Positions 1 through 8,624 of a stretch of DNA of 64,000 nt are shown piece by piece. Position 1 is the stretch's first letter. Each line of letters begins with the position of its first letter. Source of the DNA: Thalassobaculum sp965228445 (GTDB taxonomy: Bacteria; Pseudomonadota; Alphaproteobacteria; Thalassobaculales; Thalassobaculaceae). The position numbers were made by a program, and so were the translations under genes. The stretch covers positions 4,588,001-4,652,000 of the forward strand of contig OZ245813.1 in NCBI GenBank assembly GCA_965228445.1. Direction: 5' to 3'. The notes beneath the pieces were generated by a model. It saw nothing but the letters and a program-made list of their open reading frames with translations, had not been told where the DNA came from and made no database searches.

Positions 1-753
1 ACCGAGCTCGACCGGATGGTCGACGACCGGGTGAAGCTGATCTCGATCAGCCACGTGCCGACCGGCGGCGGTCTGGTCAATCCGGCTGCCGAGGTCGGCA
101 GGGTCGCCTGCAAGCACCGCGTGCCCTACCTGCTGGATGCCTGCCAGTCGGCCGGCCAGGTGCCCCTCGACGTGCAGGCGATCGGCTGCGATTTCCTGTC
201 CGCCACCGGCCGCAAATACCTGCGCGGCCCGCGCGGCACCGGCTTTCTCTACGTGCGCGGCGACTGGATCGAGCGCCTGGACCCGCCGCTGCTCGACCAG
301 CACGCGGCGGAGCTGGTCAACGAGCGCGAATACGTCATGCGCGGCGATGCCCGACGGTTCGAGAACTGGGAGTGCCATTTCGCCGGCAAGGCGGCACTCG
401 GCGTGGCGATCGACTACGCGCTCGGCTGGGGCCTGGAGGCGATCCGCGACCGGGTCCAGCCGCTCGCCCGGACCCTGCGCGATCGGCTGGCGACGGTGGA
501 TGGCGTCGAGGTGCTGGACGAGGGTCGGGAGAAGTGCGGCATCGTCACGTTCCGCAAGGCCGATGAGGACGCCGAGGCCATCAAGCACCGCCTGAAGGCC
601 CATCGCATCAATGTCAGCGTGGCCGGCGACAGCGGAGCGCGGGTCGGATACGACCGCCGGGGCATCGGCACGGCGGTGCGCGCTAGCGTCCACTACATCA
701 CCGTGGAACGCGAGATCGACGACCTGATCCGGGTGCTGTCCGGGAACCGCTGA
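1..753 (+). CDS. PLP-dependent aminotransferase class V (5' truncated by window)
   Basis: The reading frame is open from base 1, so the start lies upstream; about 250 C-terminal residues are visible. They have the class V (NifS/isopenicillin N epimerase-like) pattern: the PLP-ring aspartate segment LLDACQSAGQ, then SATGRKYLRGPRGTGFLY, whose lysine should form the Schiff base with pyridoxal phosphate, and a C-terminal small domain ending IDDLIRVL. The substrate cannot be told from this fragment; cysteine desulfurase seems less likely than an epimerase/lyase-like member because no desulfurase active-site Cys loop is apparent. It converges with the next gene on the opposite strand with 21 bp between them. 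Confidence 0.85.
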   Translation, partial: TELDRMVDDRVKLISISHVPTGGGLVNPAAEVGRVACKHRVPYLLDACQSAGQVPLDVQAIGCDFLSATGRKYLRGPRGTGFLYVRGDWIERLDPPLLDQHAAELVNEREYVMRGDARRFENWECHFAGKAALGVAIDYALGWGLEAIRDRVQPLARTLRDRLATVDGVEVLDEGREKCGIVTFRKADEDAEAIKHRLKAHRINVSVAGDSGARVGYDRRGIGTAVRASVHYITVEREIDDLIRVLSGNR

Positions 754-774
754 TCCGCCGGCGGTCGGGCCGCA

Positions 775-1491
775 TCAGGTCCGCAGCACCACGCACAGAT
801 TGTTGGCCGGCATCTCGTGAACCGCGGCGAGCTTCAGACCGCGCTCACCCGCCGACGGGACGACCTCGCGATCGAGATCGCGGATGCCCCAGCTCGGATC
901 CTGACGCTGCAGCGAGGCATCGAAGGTGGTGTTGCCGTCGCTCATCGACCGGCCCTCGCGGTGGAACGGGCCGTACAGCACCAGCGGCGCGCCGGCAGGC
1001 AGCCAGCGGCGGGCGCCCGCGAACAGCCCGAGCGCGACCGCCCAGGGGGCGATGTGGATCACGTTGACGCTGAGCATGGCGCAGAACGGGGCGCAGTCTG
1101 CAACGGGCCAGTCCTCGGCATCAGCGGCCGCGTCGAGGGAGCGGGGTGCCAACGGGCGCGGAGCCTCGGTCGGCAGGAACGCCGCCCAGGCGGCGATGCT
1201 GTCGCGGCGCTCCTGGGTGTTCTCGGTCGGCAACCAGCGATGCTGCGGCAGTTCCTGGACGAAGGCGGCGGCATGGTGCCCCGTGCCGGAGCCGATCTCC
1301 AGCACCGTCCCCGCCGGGGGCAGTTCGGCCTTCAGCACCGCCAGCAGCGGCGCGGCATTGCGCCGCGCGGCGGGGGCGTCCATGGCGCCGGCGGGCGTGT
1401 CGGCGGCGATCACCGCGTCGAACCCGATCGCGGTTGCGGACGGGCGGCTGTGGGCGGCACCGGGTGTGGAAGGGGCTGACGGATCCATCAT
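775..1491 (-). CDS. DUF938 family SAM-dependent methyltransferase-like protein
   Basis: A 238-residue cytosolic protein with a Rossmann methyltransferase core. The SAM-binding motif VLEIGSGTGHHAAAF lies at about residues 63-77. The family signature segments HRWLPTENTQERRDSI, SVNVIHIAPW and YGPFHREGRSMSDGNTTFDASL are those of DUF938 (METTL26-like). The substrate is unknown for the family. The start uses the first of two adjacent ATG codons, so it could be one residue shorter. It is divergent from the TerB-like gene. Confidence 0.85.
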   Translation of the reverse strand: MMDPSAPSTPGAAHSRPSATAIGFDAVIAADTPAGAMDAPAARRNAAPLLAVLKAELPPAGTVLEIGSGTGHHAAAFVQELPQHRWLPTENTQERRDSIAAWAAFLPTEAPRPLAPRSLDAAADAEDWPVADCAPFCAMLSVNVIHIAPWAVALGLFAGARRWLPAGAPLVLYGPFHREGRSMSDGNTTFDASLQRQDPSWGIRDLDREVVPSAGERGLKLAAVHEMPANNLCVVLRT

Positions 1492-1582
1492 TGCGACCTA
1501 TGTACTCACGATCCGGCAAAGGGTATGCCGGGGCCGGGAGTATGACCCGGTCGGAAACCTGGAACCAGAATGGAACGCGCCC

Positions 1583-2050
1583 ATGCTCGCCCGCCTGAAG
1601 GCATTCATGTCCGGTCTTGAGTCCGGAAGCCGTCCCGCGGCCGCGCCCCGCAAGGACCTGGCGACGGCGGTCGCGGTCCTGCTGGCCCGGGCCGCGACCC
1701 TGGACGGCAGTTTCGAGGCGAAGGAGCGCGCGGTGGTCGCCGACCACCTGTGCAACCGGTTCGACGTCTCCCGCGACGAGATCGACCGGACCCTGGAGGA
1801 GGCCGTGACCTCGGCGGACGAGATGGTCGACCTCTACGGGCTGACCCGCACGGTGAAGGACCGGCTCGACGAGGAGGGGCGCATCGAACTGATGGAAGCC
1901 CTGTGGGAGGTGGTCTACGCCGATGGCGAGTTGCACGACTACGAGGGCCAGCTCATGCGCCGCCTGTCCGGGTTGCTGTACGTGACCGACCGCGAGAGCG
2001 GAGAGGCGCGAAAGCGCGCACTTGCTAAGCTCGGTCTTGAAGTCGGCTGA
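1583..2050 (+). CDS. TerB-like tellurite-resistance family protein
   Basis: A 155-residue all-helical protein of the TerB/DjlA-N fold. Two repeated acidic segments, LDGSFEAKERAVV and ADGELHDYEGQLM, are the family's paired metal-binding DG...E motifs. The open frame extends far upstream, but the ATG at 1583 gives the usual TerB length and the upstream part reads like antisense of the methyltransferase gene. TerB-like proteins are cytosolic or membrane-peripheral and their precise role is unsettled; nothing else from a ter operon is present. The ferredoxin gene starts 45 bp downstream. Confidence 0.75.
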   Translation: MLARLKAFMSGLESGSRPAAAPRKDLATAVAVLLARAATLDGSFEAKERAVVADHLCNRFDVSRDEIDRTLEEAVTSADEMVDLYGLTRTVKDRLDEEGRIELMEALWEVVYADGELHDYEGQLMRRLSGLLYVTDRESGEARKRALAKLGLEVG

Positions 2051-2095
2051 CCGGCTACGCTAAAGAGCCACGTCAACCGCCCGCCGGAGACCCGC

Positions 2096-2434
2096 ATGAC
2101 CTACATCGTCAACGAGAAGTGCATTAAGTGTAAGTACACTGACTGTGTCGAGGTCTGCCCCGTCGACTGTTTCTACGAGGGCGAGAACATGCTGGTCATC
2201 CATCCGGACGAATGCATCGACTGCGGGGTGTGCGAGCCCGAATGTCCGCCGGAGGCGATCCTGCCGGACACCGAGCCCGCGGCCGAGAAGTGGCTGGCGA
2301 TCAACGCCGAGTACGCCGATATCTGGCCGAACATCACCCGCAAGATCGACCCGATGCCGGACGCCGACAAGCTTCAGGAAGAAGCCGGCAAGTACGAGAA
2401 GTATTTCTCCGCCAATCCGGGCGAGGGCAGCTGA
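2096..2434 (+). CDS. fdxA: 7Fe ferredoxin FdxA
   Basis: A 112-residue cytosolic electron carrier. Nine cysteines at 9, 12, 17, 21, 25, 40, 43, 46 and 50 reproduce the Azotobacter ferredoxin I pattern, which binds one [3Fe-4S] and one [4Fe-4S] cluster. The C-terminal acidic extension (about residues 55-112) is typical of the FdxA family. CGGAGA precedes the ATG as ribosome binding site. fdxA followed by carD is a recurrent alphaproteobacterial arrangement. The redox partner cannot be read from the sequence. Confidence 0.95.
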   Translation: MTYIVNEKCIKCKYTDCVEVCPVDCFYEGENMLVIHPDECIDCGVCEPECPPEAILPDTEPAAEKWLAINAEYADIWPNITRKIDPMPDADKLQEEAGKYEKYFSANPGEGS

Positions 2435-2788
2435 CCGGCATCAAGTTCGCCGACGACTTTCGTCCGCGACTTTAAGACTCCGGTCACAAATATCTGATCT
2501 AATGGTGCCGTCGGTTAAGCTCGGGCCATGCATGCGCGTGTCCGCCTGTAAGCTACCATTCGCCGCGTTTTTGTGGTATGGTTCACACCATCGCGCTGGT
2601 CGAAAAGCCGACGAGGATCAGCGCGCCCCCGCAAAACGTGGGACCATCGACGAAACGACCATATGTTTCGACCGTCTTTCGTGTTGATCGCGTGGTAATC
2701 GGCTGAATGGGGAAGTCGATCCTTTGGATCGGCAAGTGTTTCTTGTCTGTATGTGGTGGGAGCAGTTTCGGTGGCTAAAGAGGGCGGA
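2435..2788. other. 354-bp intergenic region fdxA-carD
   Basis: No convincing coding frame. It is lower in GC than its surroundings, which fits a promoter region for carD. A short dyad ATGGT-tcac-ACCAT sits near 2577-2590. I cannot assign -35/-10 boxes with confidence, nor a Rho-independent terminator for fdxA. Confidence 0.4.
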
Positions 2789-3313
2789 ATGGCAGAGGAC
2801 GTGGAAAAATCACCCATGACAAAAAAGAACGAGTTCAACACTGGCGACTTTGTCGTGTACCCGACGCATGGTGTGGGCCTGATCAAGGGGACGGAGACCC
2901 AGACCATTGCCGGGACTGAGCTGGAACTGCTGGTGATCGACTTCGAGCAGGACCGGATGACCCTGCGCATTCCGCTGACCAAGGCCAAGACCAGCGGCCT
3001 GCGGCGCCTCAGCAGCCGCAAGCAGATGGATGCGGCGATCGCCAAGCTGAAGGGCCGGGCCCGTGTCCGCCGCACCATGTGGAGCCGCCGCGCCCAGGAA
3101 TACGAAGCGAAGATCAACTCCGGCGATCCGGTGTCCATCGCCGAGGTGGTCCGCGACCTGCGCCGCTCCAGCAATCAGGCCGAACAGTCCTACAGCGAGC
3201 GTCAGATGTACCAGGCGGCCATCGACCGCCTCGCCCGCGAGTTCGCCAAGATCGAGAAGATCGACGAGGAAGCCGCGATCGACCGTCTCGAGAAGCTGAT
3301 GGACGCCGCCTGA
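2789..3313 (+). CDS. carD: CarD/CdnL family transcriptional regulator
   Basis: A 174-residue protein with an N-terminal RNA-polymerase-interaction domain (FNTGDFVVYPTHGVGLIKG at about 15-33, then ELLVIDFEQDRMTLRIP) and a basic helical C-terminal DNA-binding part (RVRRTMWSRRAQEYEAKI; YSERQMYQAAIDRLAREFA). CarD proteins bind the RNA polymerase beta subunit and stabilise open complexes, mainly at rRNA and growth promoters. Start chosen at ATG 2789, preceded by AGAGGGCGG; a GTG at 2753 and an ATG at 2816 are alternatives. The family's length in alphaproteobacteria is about 160-175 aa. Confidence 0.93.
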   Translation: MAEDVEKSPMTKKNEFNTGDFVVYPTHGVGLIKGTETQTIAGTELELLVIDFEQDRMTLRIPLTKAKTSGLRRLSSRKQMDAAIAKLKGRARVRRTMWSRRAQEYEAKINSGDPVSIAEVVRDLRRSSNQAEQSYSERQMYQAAIDRLAREFAKIEKIDEEAAIDRLEKLMDAA

Positions 3314-3353
3314 CGGCGCCCGAGTCGGCGCGAATCGGCCATTTTTATGCAAC

Positions 3354-3373
3354 GGGCGGCCTTCGGGCCGCCC
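3354..3373. terminator. GC hairpin after carD (possible terminator)
   Basis: A perfect 8-bp stem GGGCGGCC/GGCCGCCC closes a TTCG tetraloop 40 bp after the carD stop. No T-run follows on the + strand, so it is either an atypical terminator or an RNA-stabilising hairpin. Confidence 0.45.
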
Positions 3374-3539
3374 GCATGCGTTCGGGGCTGAGGCCTATAG
3401 TATGCGATTGGCGCCAGGCTCCGGTATGCCAGCGATATCCGGTACTTAGCTAGAATAATCCCTATCGGAACCAGCCGGTCCGCGCCCCGCCCGCCGCAGG
3501 GTCCGTTGACGCGCGACTCGGAAGTGTTATTGGGGTGGG

Positions 3540-4433
3540 ATGACTCGTTCACCCGAGCGCGAGGCCCCCCCGGCCGTGACAAGCACCTGTCTCACAGCTT
3601 CCGAACGGTATGTCGATCTGTCCGGCGCCGGGCGCGTCTGGGCGGTGGGAGCGATCTTCGGCGAAGCCGGCCTTCTGTCCGACCTGCACGACCAGATCGG
3701 GGCCCGCTTCAAACCCGGCGACCGCATCGTCTATCTGGGCAACATCCTCGGCGGCGGCGACGTCCGCGAGACCCTGCGCGAGCTGATGCGCTTCCGGGCG
3801 TTGGTCATGGCCCAGCCGCCGCTCTACCTGCCGGACGACATCGTCTGCCTGCGCGGCGCCCAGGAGGAGATGTGGCACAAGCTGCTGCAGATCCACTTCG
3901 CGCCGAAGCCGGCGGAGCTGCTGCGCTGGATGCTGGATCGCGGCATCGACGCCACGCTGGCCGCCTATGGCGGTGAGGCCGCCCAGGGCTTCGCGGCGGC
4001 CGAAGAGGGCATGGTCGCCCTGACCCGCTGGACCAGCCGCCTGAAGGCCGGCGTACACGCCTCGCCGGGCCACCAGACCTGGTTCGGCCAGATCCGCCGT
4101 TTTGCCTGCACGGGCGCGGACGGCGCGCTGTTCGTCAACACCGGCATCGATCCGTCGCGCACGCTGCCCGATCAGCGCGACGCGTTCTGGTGGGGCAGCA
4201 AGGGCTTCGAGCAGGCCGAGACCGCCGGGTTCGAGAACTTCGCCAAGCTGGTGCGAGGCTACGATCCCCGCGGCGGCGGGCCGAAGGAGACCGAGCGTAC
4301 CCTCTGCGTCGACAGCGGCTGCGGCCGCGGCGGGGCGCTGAGCGCTGCCTGCCTGTCGCCCGATGGCCGCCTTCTCGACTGGGTCGAGGCCGCACCGAGC
4401 GAGACCGTGCTGCCCCTGCGCGCCGCCCGGTAG
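3540..4433 (+). CDS. metallophosphoesterase-fold protein lacking the metal ligands (pseudo-phosphatase)
   Basis: A 297-residue protein whose layout follows the PPP/calcineurin-like phosphoesterases, but each signature is altered. GDxHG is GAIFG (37-41), GDxVDRG is GNILGGG (67-73), GNHE is GAQE (106-109), and the late His-Ala-Gly is NTG (200-202, in FVNTGIDPSRTLP). All Asp/Asn/His metal ligands in these motifs are missing, so hydrolysis is unlikely. It may be a binding or scaffold protein. The ATG follows GGGGTGGG. It lies between carD and rpoH, 209 bp upstream of rpoH. The fold is an inference from motif order. Confidence 0.7.
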   Translation: MTRSPEREAPPAVTSTCLTASERYVDLSGAGRVWAVGAIFGEAGLLSDLHDQIGARFKPGDRIVYLGNILGGGDVRETLRELMRFRALVMAQPPLYLPDDIVCLRGAQEEMWHKLLQIHFAPKPAELLRWMLDRGIDATLAAYGGEAAQGFAAAEEGMVALTRWTSRLKAGVHASPGHQTWFGQIRRFACTGADGALFVNTGIDPSRTLPDQRDAFWWGSKGFEQAETAGFENFAKLVRGYDPRGGGPKETERTLCVDSGCGRGGALSAACLSPDGRLLDWVEAAPSETVLPLRAAR

Positions 4434-4642
4434 TTCTTTCCGGCACCGGGGCAACCCGGCACCGTCCGCTCCCGATCACGATTGCTTGAGACAGTGCTGT
4501 ATCTTGTGCAGCGCAGCAATTTTTTCGTGTCAATCGGGTCTCATATATGATCCGATTTCTGCCCAAGTGCGTACGTAAGGCTAAAAAAGAACCGCAGTCG
4601 GGTATCAGACCCCAGCGGGTGCCAACCACATAGGGGGCGGCA

Positions 4643-5527
<885 letters not shown>

Positions 5528-5558
5528 TCCCATCCGGCCGGGTACAGACCGAACAGAA

Positions 5559-5586
5559 AAAGGGCGTCCCGATCGGGACGCCCTTT
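5559..5586. terminator. bidirectional Rho-independent terminator rpoH / M48 protease
   Basis: A perfect 12-bp stem AAAGGGCGTCCC/GGGACGCCCTTT encloses GATC. A-rich on the left and T-rich on the right, it can terminate both convergent genes. Confidence 0.9.
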
Positions 5587-5612
5587 CTTCGTTGGAGAGG
5601 TGCGCCGTCAGG

Positions 5613-7070
5613 TTACTCGACGACGATCTTCACCATCATGCCCGGCTGCAGCTGGACATTGCCGTCGAGCCCGTTGAGCACCTGGAAGCGGGCGCGCTGC
5701 TCGGGGCCCTGGGGCATACGGGCGGCCAGGCTGTCGATGGTGTCGCCGGGCTGGACCTGGACCACGTGGAGGCGCTGCGGCCGGTAGGACGCCGCCTCGG
5801 CCTCGCTCAGCAGCTCGAAGCTGTAGGTGGTGCGACGCAGCTCCTCCTCGTTGGCGGCGAGCGTCTGGGCGCTGCCGAGGAACACGAAGCGGTAGATATG
5901 GCTGCTGTCCGCGCGGATCGCGATAAGGCGGTAGTTGGCGATGCCCTGCTGGGTCTGCACCGTGGCCGCCGCGGTGGCAGCGTTCATGCCGTTCACGGTG
6001 AAGTCCTGCAACCCGGTGAGCTGGGCGTTCTGGGCCCATTTGCGGATGAACTGGGACATCGGAATGCCGGACGTCTCGCGCACCCCGTCGAACACCATGG
6101 CCATCTCGTTGCCCTTGCGGCCTTCGACCCGGTCGGACGAGTTGATCAGGGTGAAGCCCGGCGGTGCGACGAAGCGGAAACGCAGGGTCGGGTGGATGAA
6201 GGTCCGATCCCGGATGAAGCCCTGCTCCGGATCGTCGCCGTACAGCATGCCGTCGATCTGCCGCAGATACTGTTCGCGCTCAAGCCGGCCCGGCGCCAGG
6301 GTTCCGGTCGCGCGCTGGGCCTCGCGGACGCGGTCCACGGTGCGCGGGTGGGTGGCCAGCAGGTTGAAGGCGTCCGGGTCGTTCTGCGAGCCGCGCAGCC
6401 GCGCCTCGAGCTCGGTCTGAGCACCCAGGCTGGCGAGGAAGTCGGCGACCGCGCTGGGCTCGTAGCCAGCCGCGGTCATGTAGCGCAGACCGAGGGAGTC
6501 CGCCTCGAACTCGTTCTCGCGGCTGTAGCTCTTCAGGTAGAGATTGCCGCCCATGCTGGCGAGGTCCGAGAGTGCCCGCTGGCCGGTGACCGCACCGAGA
6601 AGGCTGGCGCCGAGGCTGACCGCGACCGAGCGGCTGTAACGCTCGGCGCTGTGGCGCGCGGTGACGTGGCCGATCTCGTGGCCGATGACGCCCGCCAATT
6701 CCGCCTCGTTGTCGGCCAGCGCCACCAGGCCGCGGCTGACATAGACATAACCGCCGGGAAGGGCGAATGCGTTGACGATCGGGCTGTCGAGGACGGTGAA
6801 GGTGTAGTTCAGGTCGGGACGGTCCGACACCGAGGCCATCCGCGCGCCGATGCTGTTCACATAGGCATTGAGCTGCGGATCCTCATAGGCGCCGCCGAAC
6901 TCCTCCAGGATCTGCGGATGCTGCTCCGCGCCGATCCGCTTCTCGTCCTCCGGCGACATGAAGGCCGTGAAGCTCTGTTCGCCGGTGGCCGGGTTCGTCG
7001 AACACGCCCCGATCGAGACGGCGGCGAGACAGGCGAAGACGGGAAGTGTGCGTTTGAACAGCGAAGCCAT
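5613..7070 (-). CDS. M48 family zinc metalloprotease with C-terminal LysM domain, lipoprotein
   Basis: A 485-residue envelope protease. The N-terminus has a lipoprotein signal with lipobox IGAC (Cys23), so it is probably anchored in a membrane facing the periplasm. The zinc site HEIGH is at 131-135 and the third ligand is Glu189 in ENEFEAD. Residues from about 435 (VQVQPGDTIDSLAARMPQG...PGMMVKIVV) form a LysM peptidoglycan-binding module. The architecture resembles BepA/LoiP-like quality-control proteases plus LysM. Placement beside rpoH fits a role in envelope protein quality control, but co-regulation is only inferred. Confidence 0.92.
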   Translation of the reverse strand: MASLFKRTLPVFACLAAVSIGACSTNPATGEQSFTAFMSPEDEKRIGAEQHPQILEEFGGAYEDPQLNAYVNSIGARMASVSDRPDLNYTFTVLDSPIVNAFALPGGYVYVSRGLVALADNEAELAGVIGHEIGHVTARHSAERYSRSVAVSLGASLLGAVTGQRALSDLASMGGNLYLKSYSRENEFEADSLGLRYMTAAGYEPSAVADFLASLGAQTELEARLRGSQNDPDAFNLLATHPRTVDRVREAQRATGTLAPGRLEREQYLRQIDGMLYGDDPEQGFIRDRTFIHPTLRFRFVAPPGFTLINSSDRVEGRKGNEMAMVFDGVRETSGIPMSQFIRKWAQNAQLTGLQDFTVNGMNAATAAATVQTQQGIANYRLIAIRADSSHIYRFVFLGSAQTLAANEEELRRTTYSFELLSEAEAASYRPQRLHVVQVQPGDTIDSLAARMPQGPEQRARFQVLNGLDGNVQLQPGMMVKIVVE

Positions 7071-7206
7071 GGTTCGAGTCTACCCTACAGCTGGTCGTGG
7101 GAACGGTATGGCAGGCTGAAACCTTGCCCAAGAACCGCGTGCCGGCAATTCAAAGGGCAACGACTCAATCCCCGCGATGGTTCCAGTATCGCTATAGGGA
7201 GTGGGG

Positions 7207-8037
7207 TCAGTCTTCCAGGACTTCAAGCTGTGCCGGGTGGGTGAGGTCGATCATCGGCCCGTTCATCGGGTACACCCATCCGCGTCCCCGCACCCGCAGG
7301 CCGGTCAGGTCGGCCAGCTCGATGCCGGCCTTACCGAACGCCCGGCGGGTCTCCCCCTCGGCGCGGAAGGTGCAGTCGTTGCGCCAGTCCAGGCCGAAGT
7401 TCAGATAGGCGGTGCCGCGGACCACAGCGGCATCCGCGATGCGCCCCTCGACGATCTGCCAGCTGTCCAGATCGCCCCAGGTCTCTCCCGGGTTGCGGAT
7501 GCGGTAGAAGCGGTCGCCCCAGATGCCGCGACGGTTGGCCCGGGCGGTGCGTTCGAGATCGAGCAGCGTCCGCGCACCGGTCGCGGTGCGCGGCCAGGTG
7601 TAGACCCGCGCGAACCCGCGCTGCAGCAGGTGGCCCTGAAGCCAGCTGCCGTCGTCGGTGGTCACGTGGGCCAGGGCCCGGTGCCAGCGGTCGCGGCGGT
7701 CGTCGGCGTAGTGCAGTCGGACGGTCCGGCCGAGGCAGAGGTCGCTGCACGCGGTCGTGGCTTCGACCGCGAGCGGCCAGGCCGACATGCCGGTGCGGGC
7801 AGCCGCCGGCGCCTGCACGCCGGCCAGACGCACCCGCAGGCCGTCTTCGAGATCGATGGTGTCGCCGGAAAGAACGGCGGCCACCCGGCCGCTCTCCCCC
7901 GGCGTCAGGCCGCCGAGAAGTGCGGGCCCGGGCGGTGCCGGCTTGGCTTGCGAGAGGTCGGCCCCCGACAGCAGCGCCGCGCCGCCCGCCGCGAAGGCGG
8001 TGCGGAGCAGCGAGCGTCGGGTCGGCCGGCTGGGCAT
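7207..8037 (-). CDS. SNase-like (thermonuclease fold) exported protein with altered active site
   Basis: A 276-residue protein. The N-terminus RPTRRSLLRTAFAAGGAALL looks like a twin-arginine or Sec signal. Residues about 50-155 match the staphylococcal nuclease OB-fold: SGDTIDL (Asp59 = Ca ligand Asp21), RVRL (Arg70 = Arg35) and DRWHRALAHV (Arg120 = Arg87). However the usual D-x-P-E is QAPA, so the second Ca ligand (Gln75) and the general base (Ala78) are lost. A C-terminal extension of about 100 residues contains WQIVEGRIADAAVVRGTAYLNFG. Nuclease activity is doubtful. It overlaps no neighbour; dps ends 11 bp upstream of its start. Confidence 0.8.
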   Translation of the reverse strand: MPSRPTRRSLLRTAFAAGGAALLSGADLSQAKPAPPGPALLGGLTPGESGRVAAVLSGDTIDLEDGLRVRLAGVQAPAAARTGMSAWPLAVEATTACSDLCLGRTVRLHYADDRRDRWHRALAHVTTDDGSWLQGHLLQRGFARVYTWPRTATGARTLLDLERTARANRRGIWGDRFYRIRNPGETWGDLDSWQIVEGRIADAAVVRGTAYLNFGLDWRNDCTFRAEGETRRAFGKAGIELADLTGLRVRGRGWVYPMNGPMIDLTHPAQLEVLED

Positions 8038-8048
8038 GGAGCCCCGGG

Positions 8049-8495
8049 TCAGGCCTTGATACTGCGCAGCATCCAGGCGTGCTTGTCATGGGTGGTGAGG
8101 CGTGCCGTCAGCATGTCCGCGGTCGCAGGATCGCCGGCCTCCTCGGCCACCGAGATCCCCTCGCGCAGGGTGTCGCCCATCGTCTCGTGGCTGGAGACCA
8201 GGTCCGACACCATCGCCTGGGCATCGATGTTCTGCTTGGCGTCGGCGATCTTCGTGGCGTCCATGAACGCCTGGAAGCTGCCCGGCGCGGGGGCACCGAG
8301 GGCGCGGATGCGCTCGGCCAGTTCGTCGACGGCGCCATGGGCGTCGTTGTACTGCTCCTCGAACAGGTTATGCAGGCCGAAGAAGGTCGGGCCCTCGACG
8401 TTCCAGTGGTAGTTCTGGGTCTTCAGCGCCAGCGCATAGGTGTCGGCCAGAGCCTGTTCCAGTGCGGCAATGACGGGTTTGCTATTCGCGGACAT
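8049..8495 (-). CDS. dps: Dps family DNA-binding ferritin-like protein
   Basis: A 148-residue protein with the Dps ferroxidase signature: NYHWNVEGPTFFGLHNLFEEQYND (about 28-51) and a downstream H-D-A-D/E-type helix AHGAVDELAERIRALG. Dps 12-mers oxidise Fe(II) with peroxide and coat DNA. It is divergent from oxyR with 127 bp between the starts, a classic peroxide-defence pairing. The SD GGAGGGACC is visible on the minus strand just upstream of the ATG. Confidence 0.95.
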   Translation of the reverse strand: MSANSKPVIAALEQALADTYALALKTQNYHWNVEGPTFFGLHNLFEEQYNDAHGAVDELAERIRALGAPAPGSFQAFMDATKIADAKQNIDAQAMVSDLVSSHETMGDTLREGISVAEEAGDPATADMLTARLTTHDKHAWMLRSIKA

Positions 8496-8609
8496 AGAGG
8501 GTCCCTCCTGTATCTCTCGTCGGAATGAAGCATGGGAGCCCGGGTTCGGGCTTGCAATTCATATGGGTGGAGAACTGCAATCCGCTAATCGATAAATTTC
8601 ACCGGTATG

Positions 8610-8624
8610 ATAGTTTGTATCTAT
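8610..8624. promoter_or_regulatory. candidate OxyR half-operator overlapping the oxyR start
   Basis: ATAG-N7-CTAT, the repeated unit of the OxyR consensus, lies with its CTAT half overlapping the oxyR ATG at 8623. Such placement would give autorepression. The second unit expected 22 bp upstream is poorly conserved. Confidence 0.45.

Noticed and set aside
16..753. Complete aminotransferase gene starting at ATG 16
   Set aside because: The frame is open to base 1 and the protein would lack the N-terminal half of the fold, so the gene is cut by the window edge.
5592..7244. A 550-codon open frame on the + strand over the M48 protease
   Set aside because: Antisense shadow; the M48 gene has HEIGH and LysM motifs and a lipobox.
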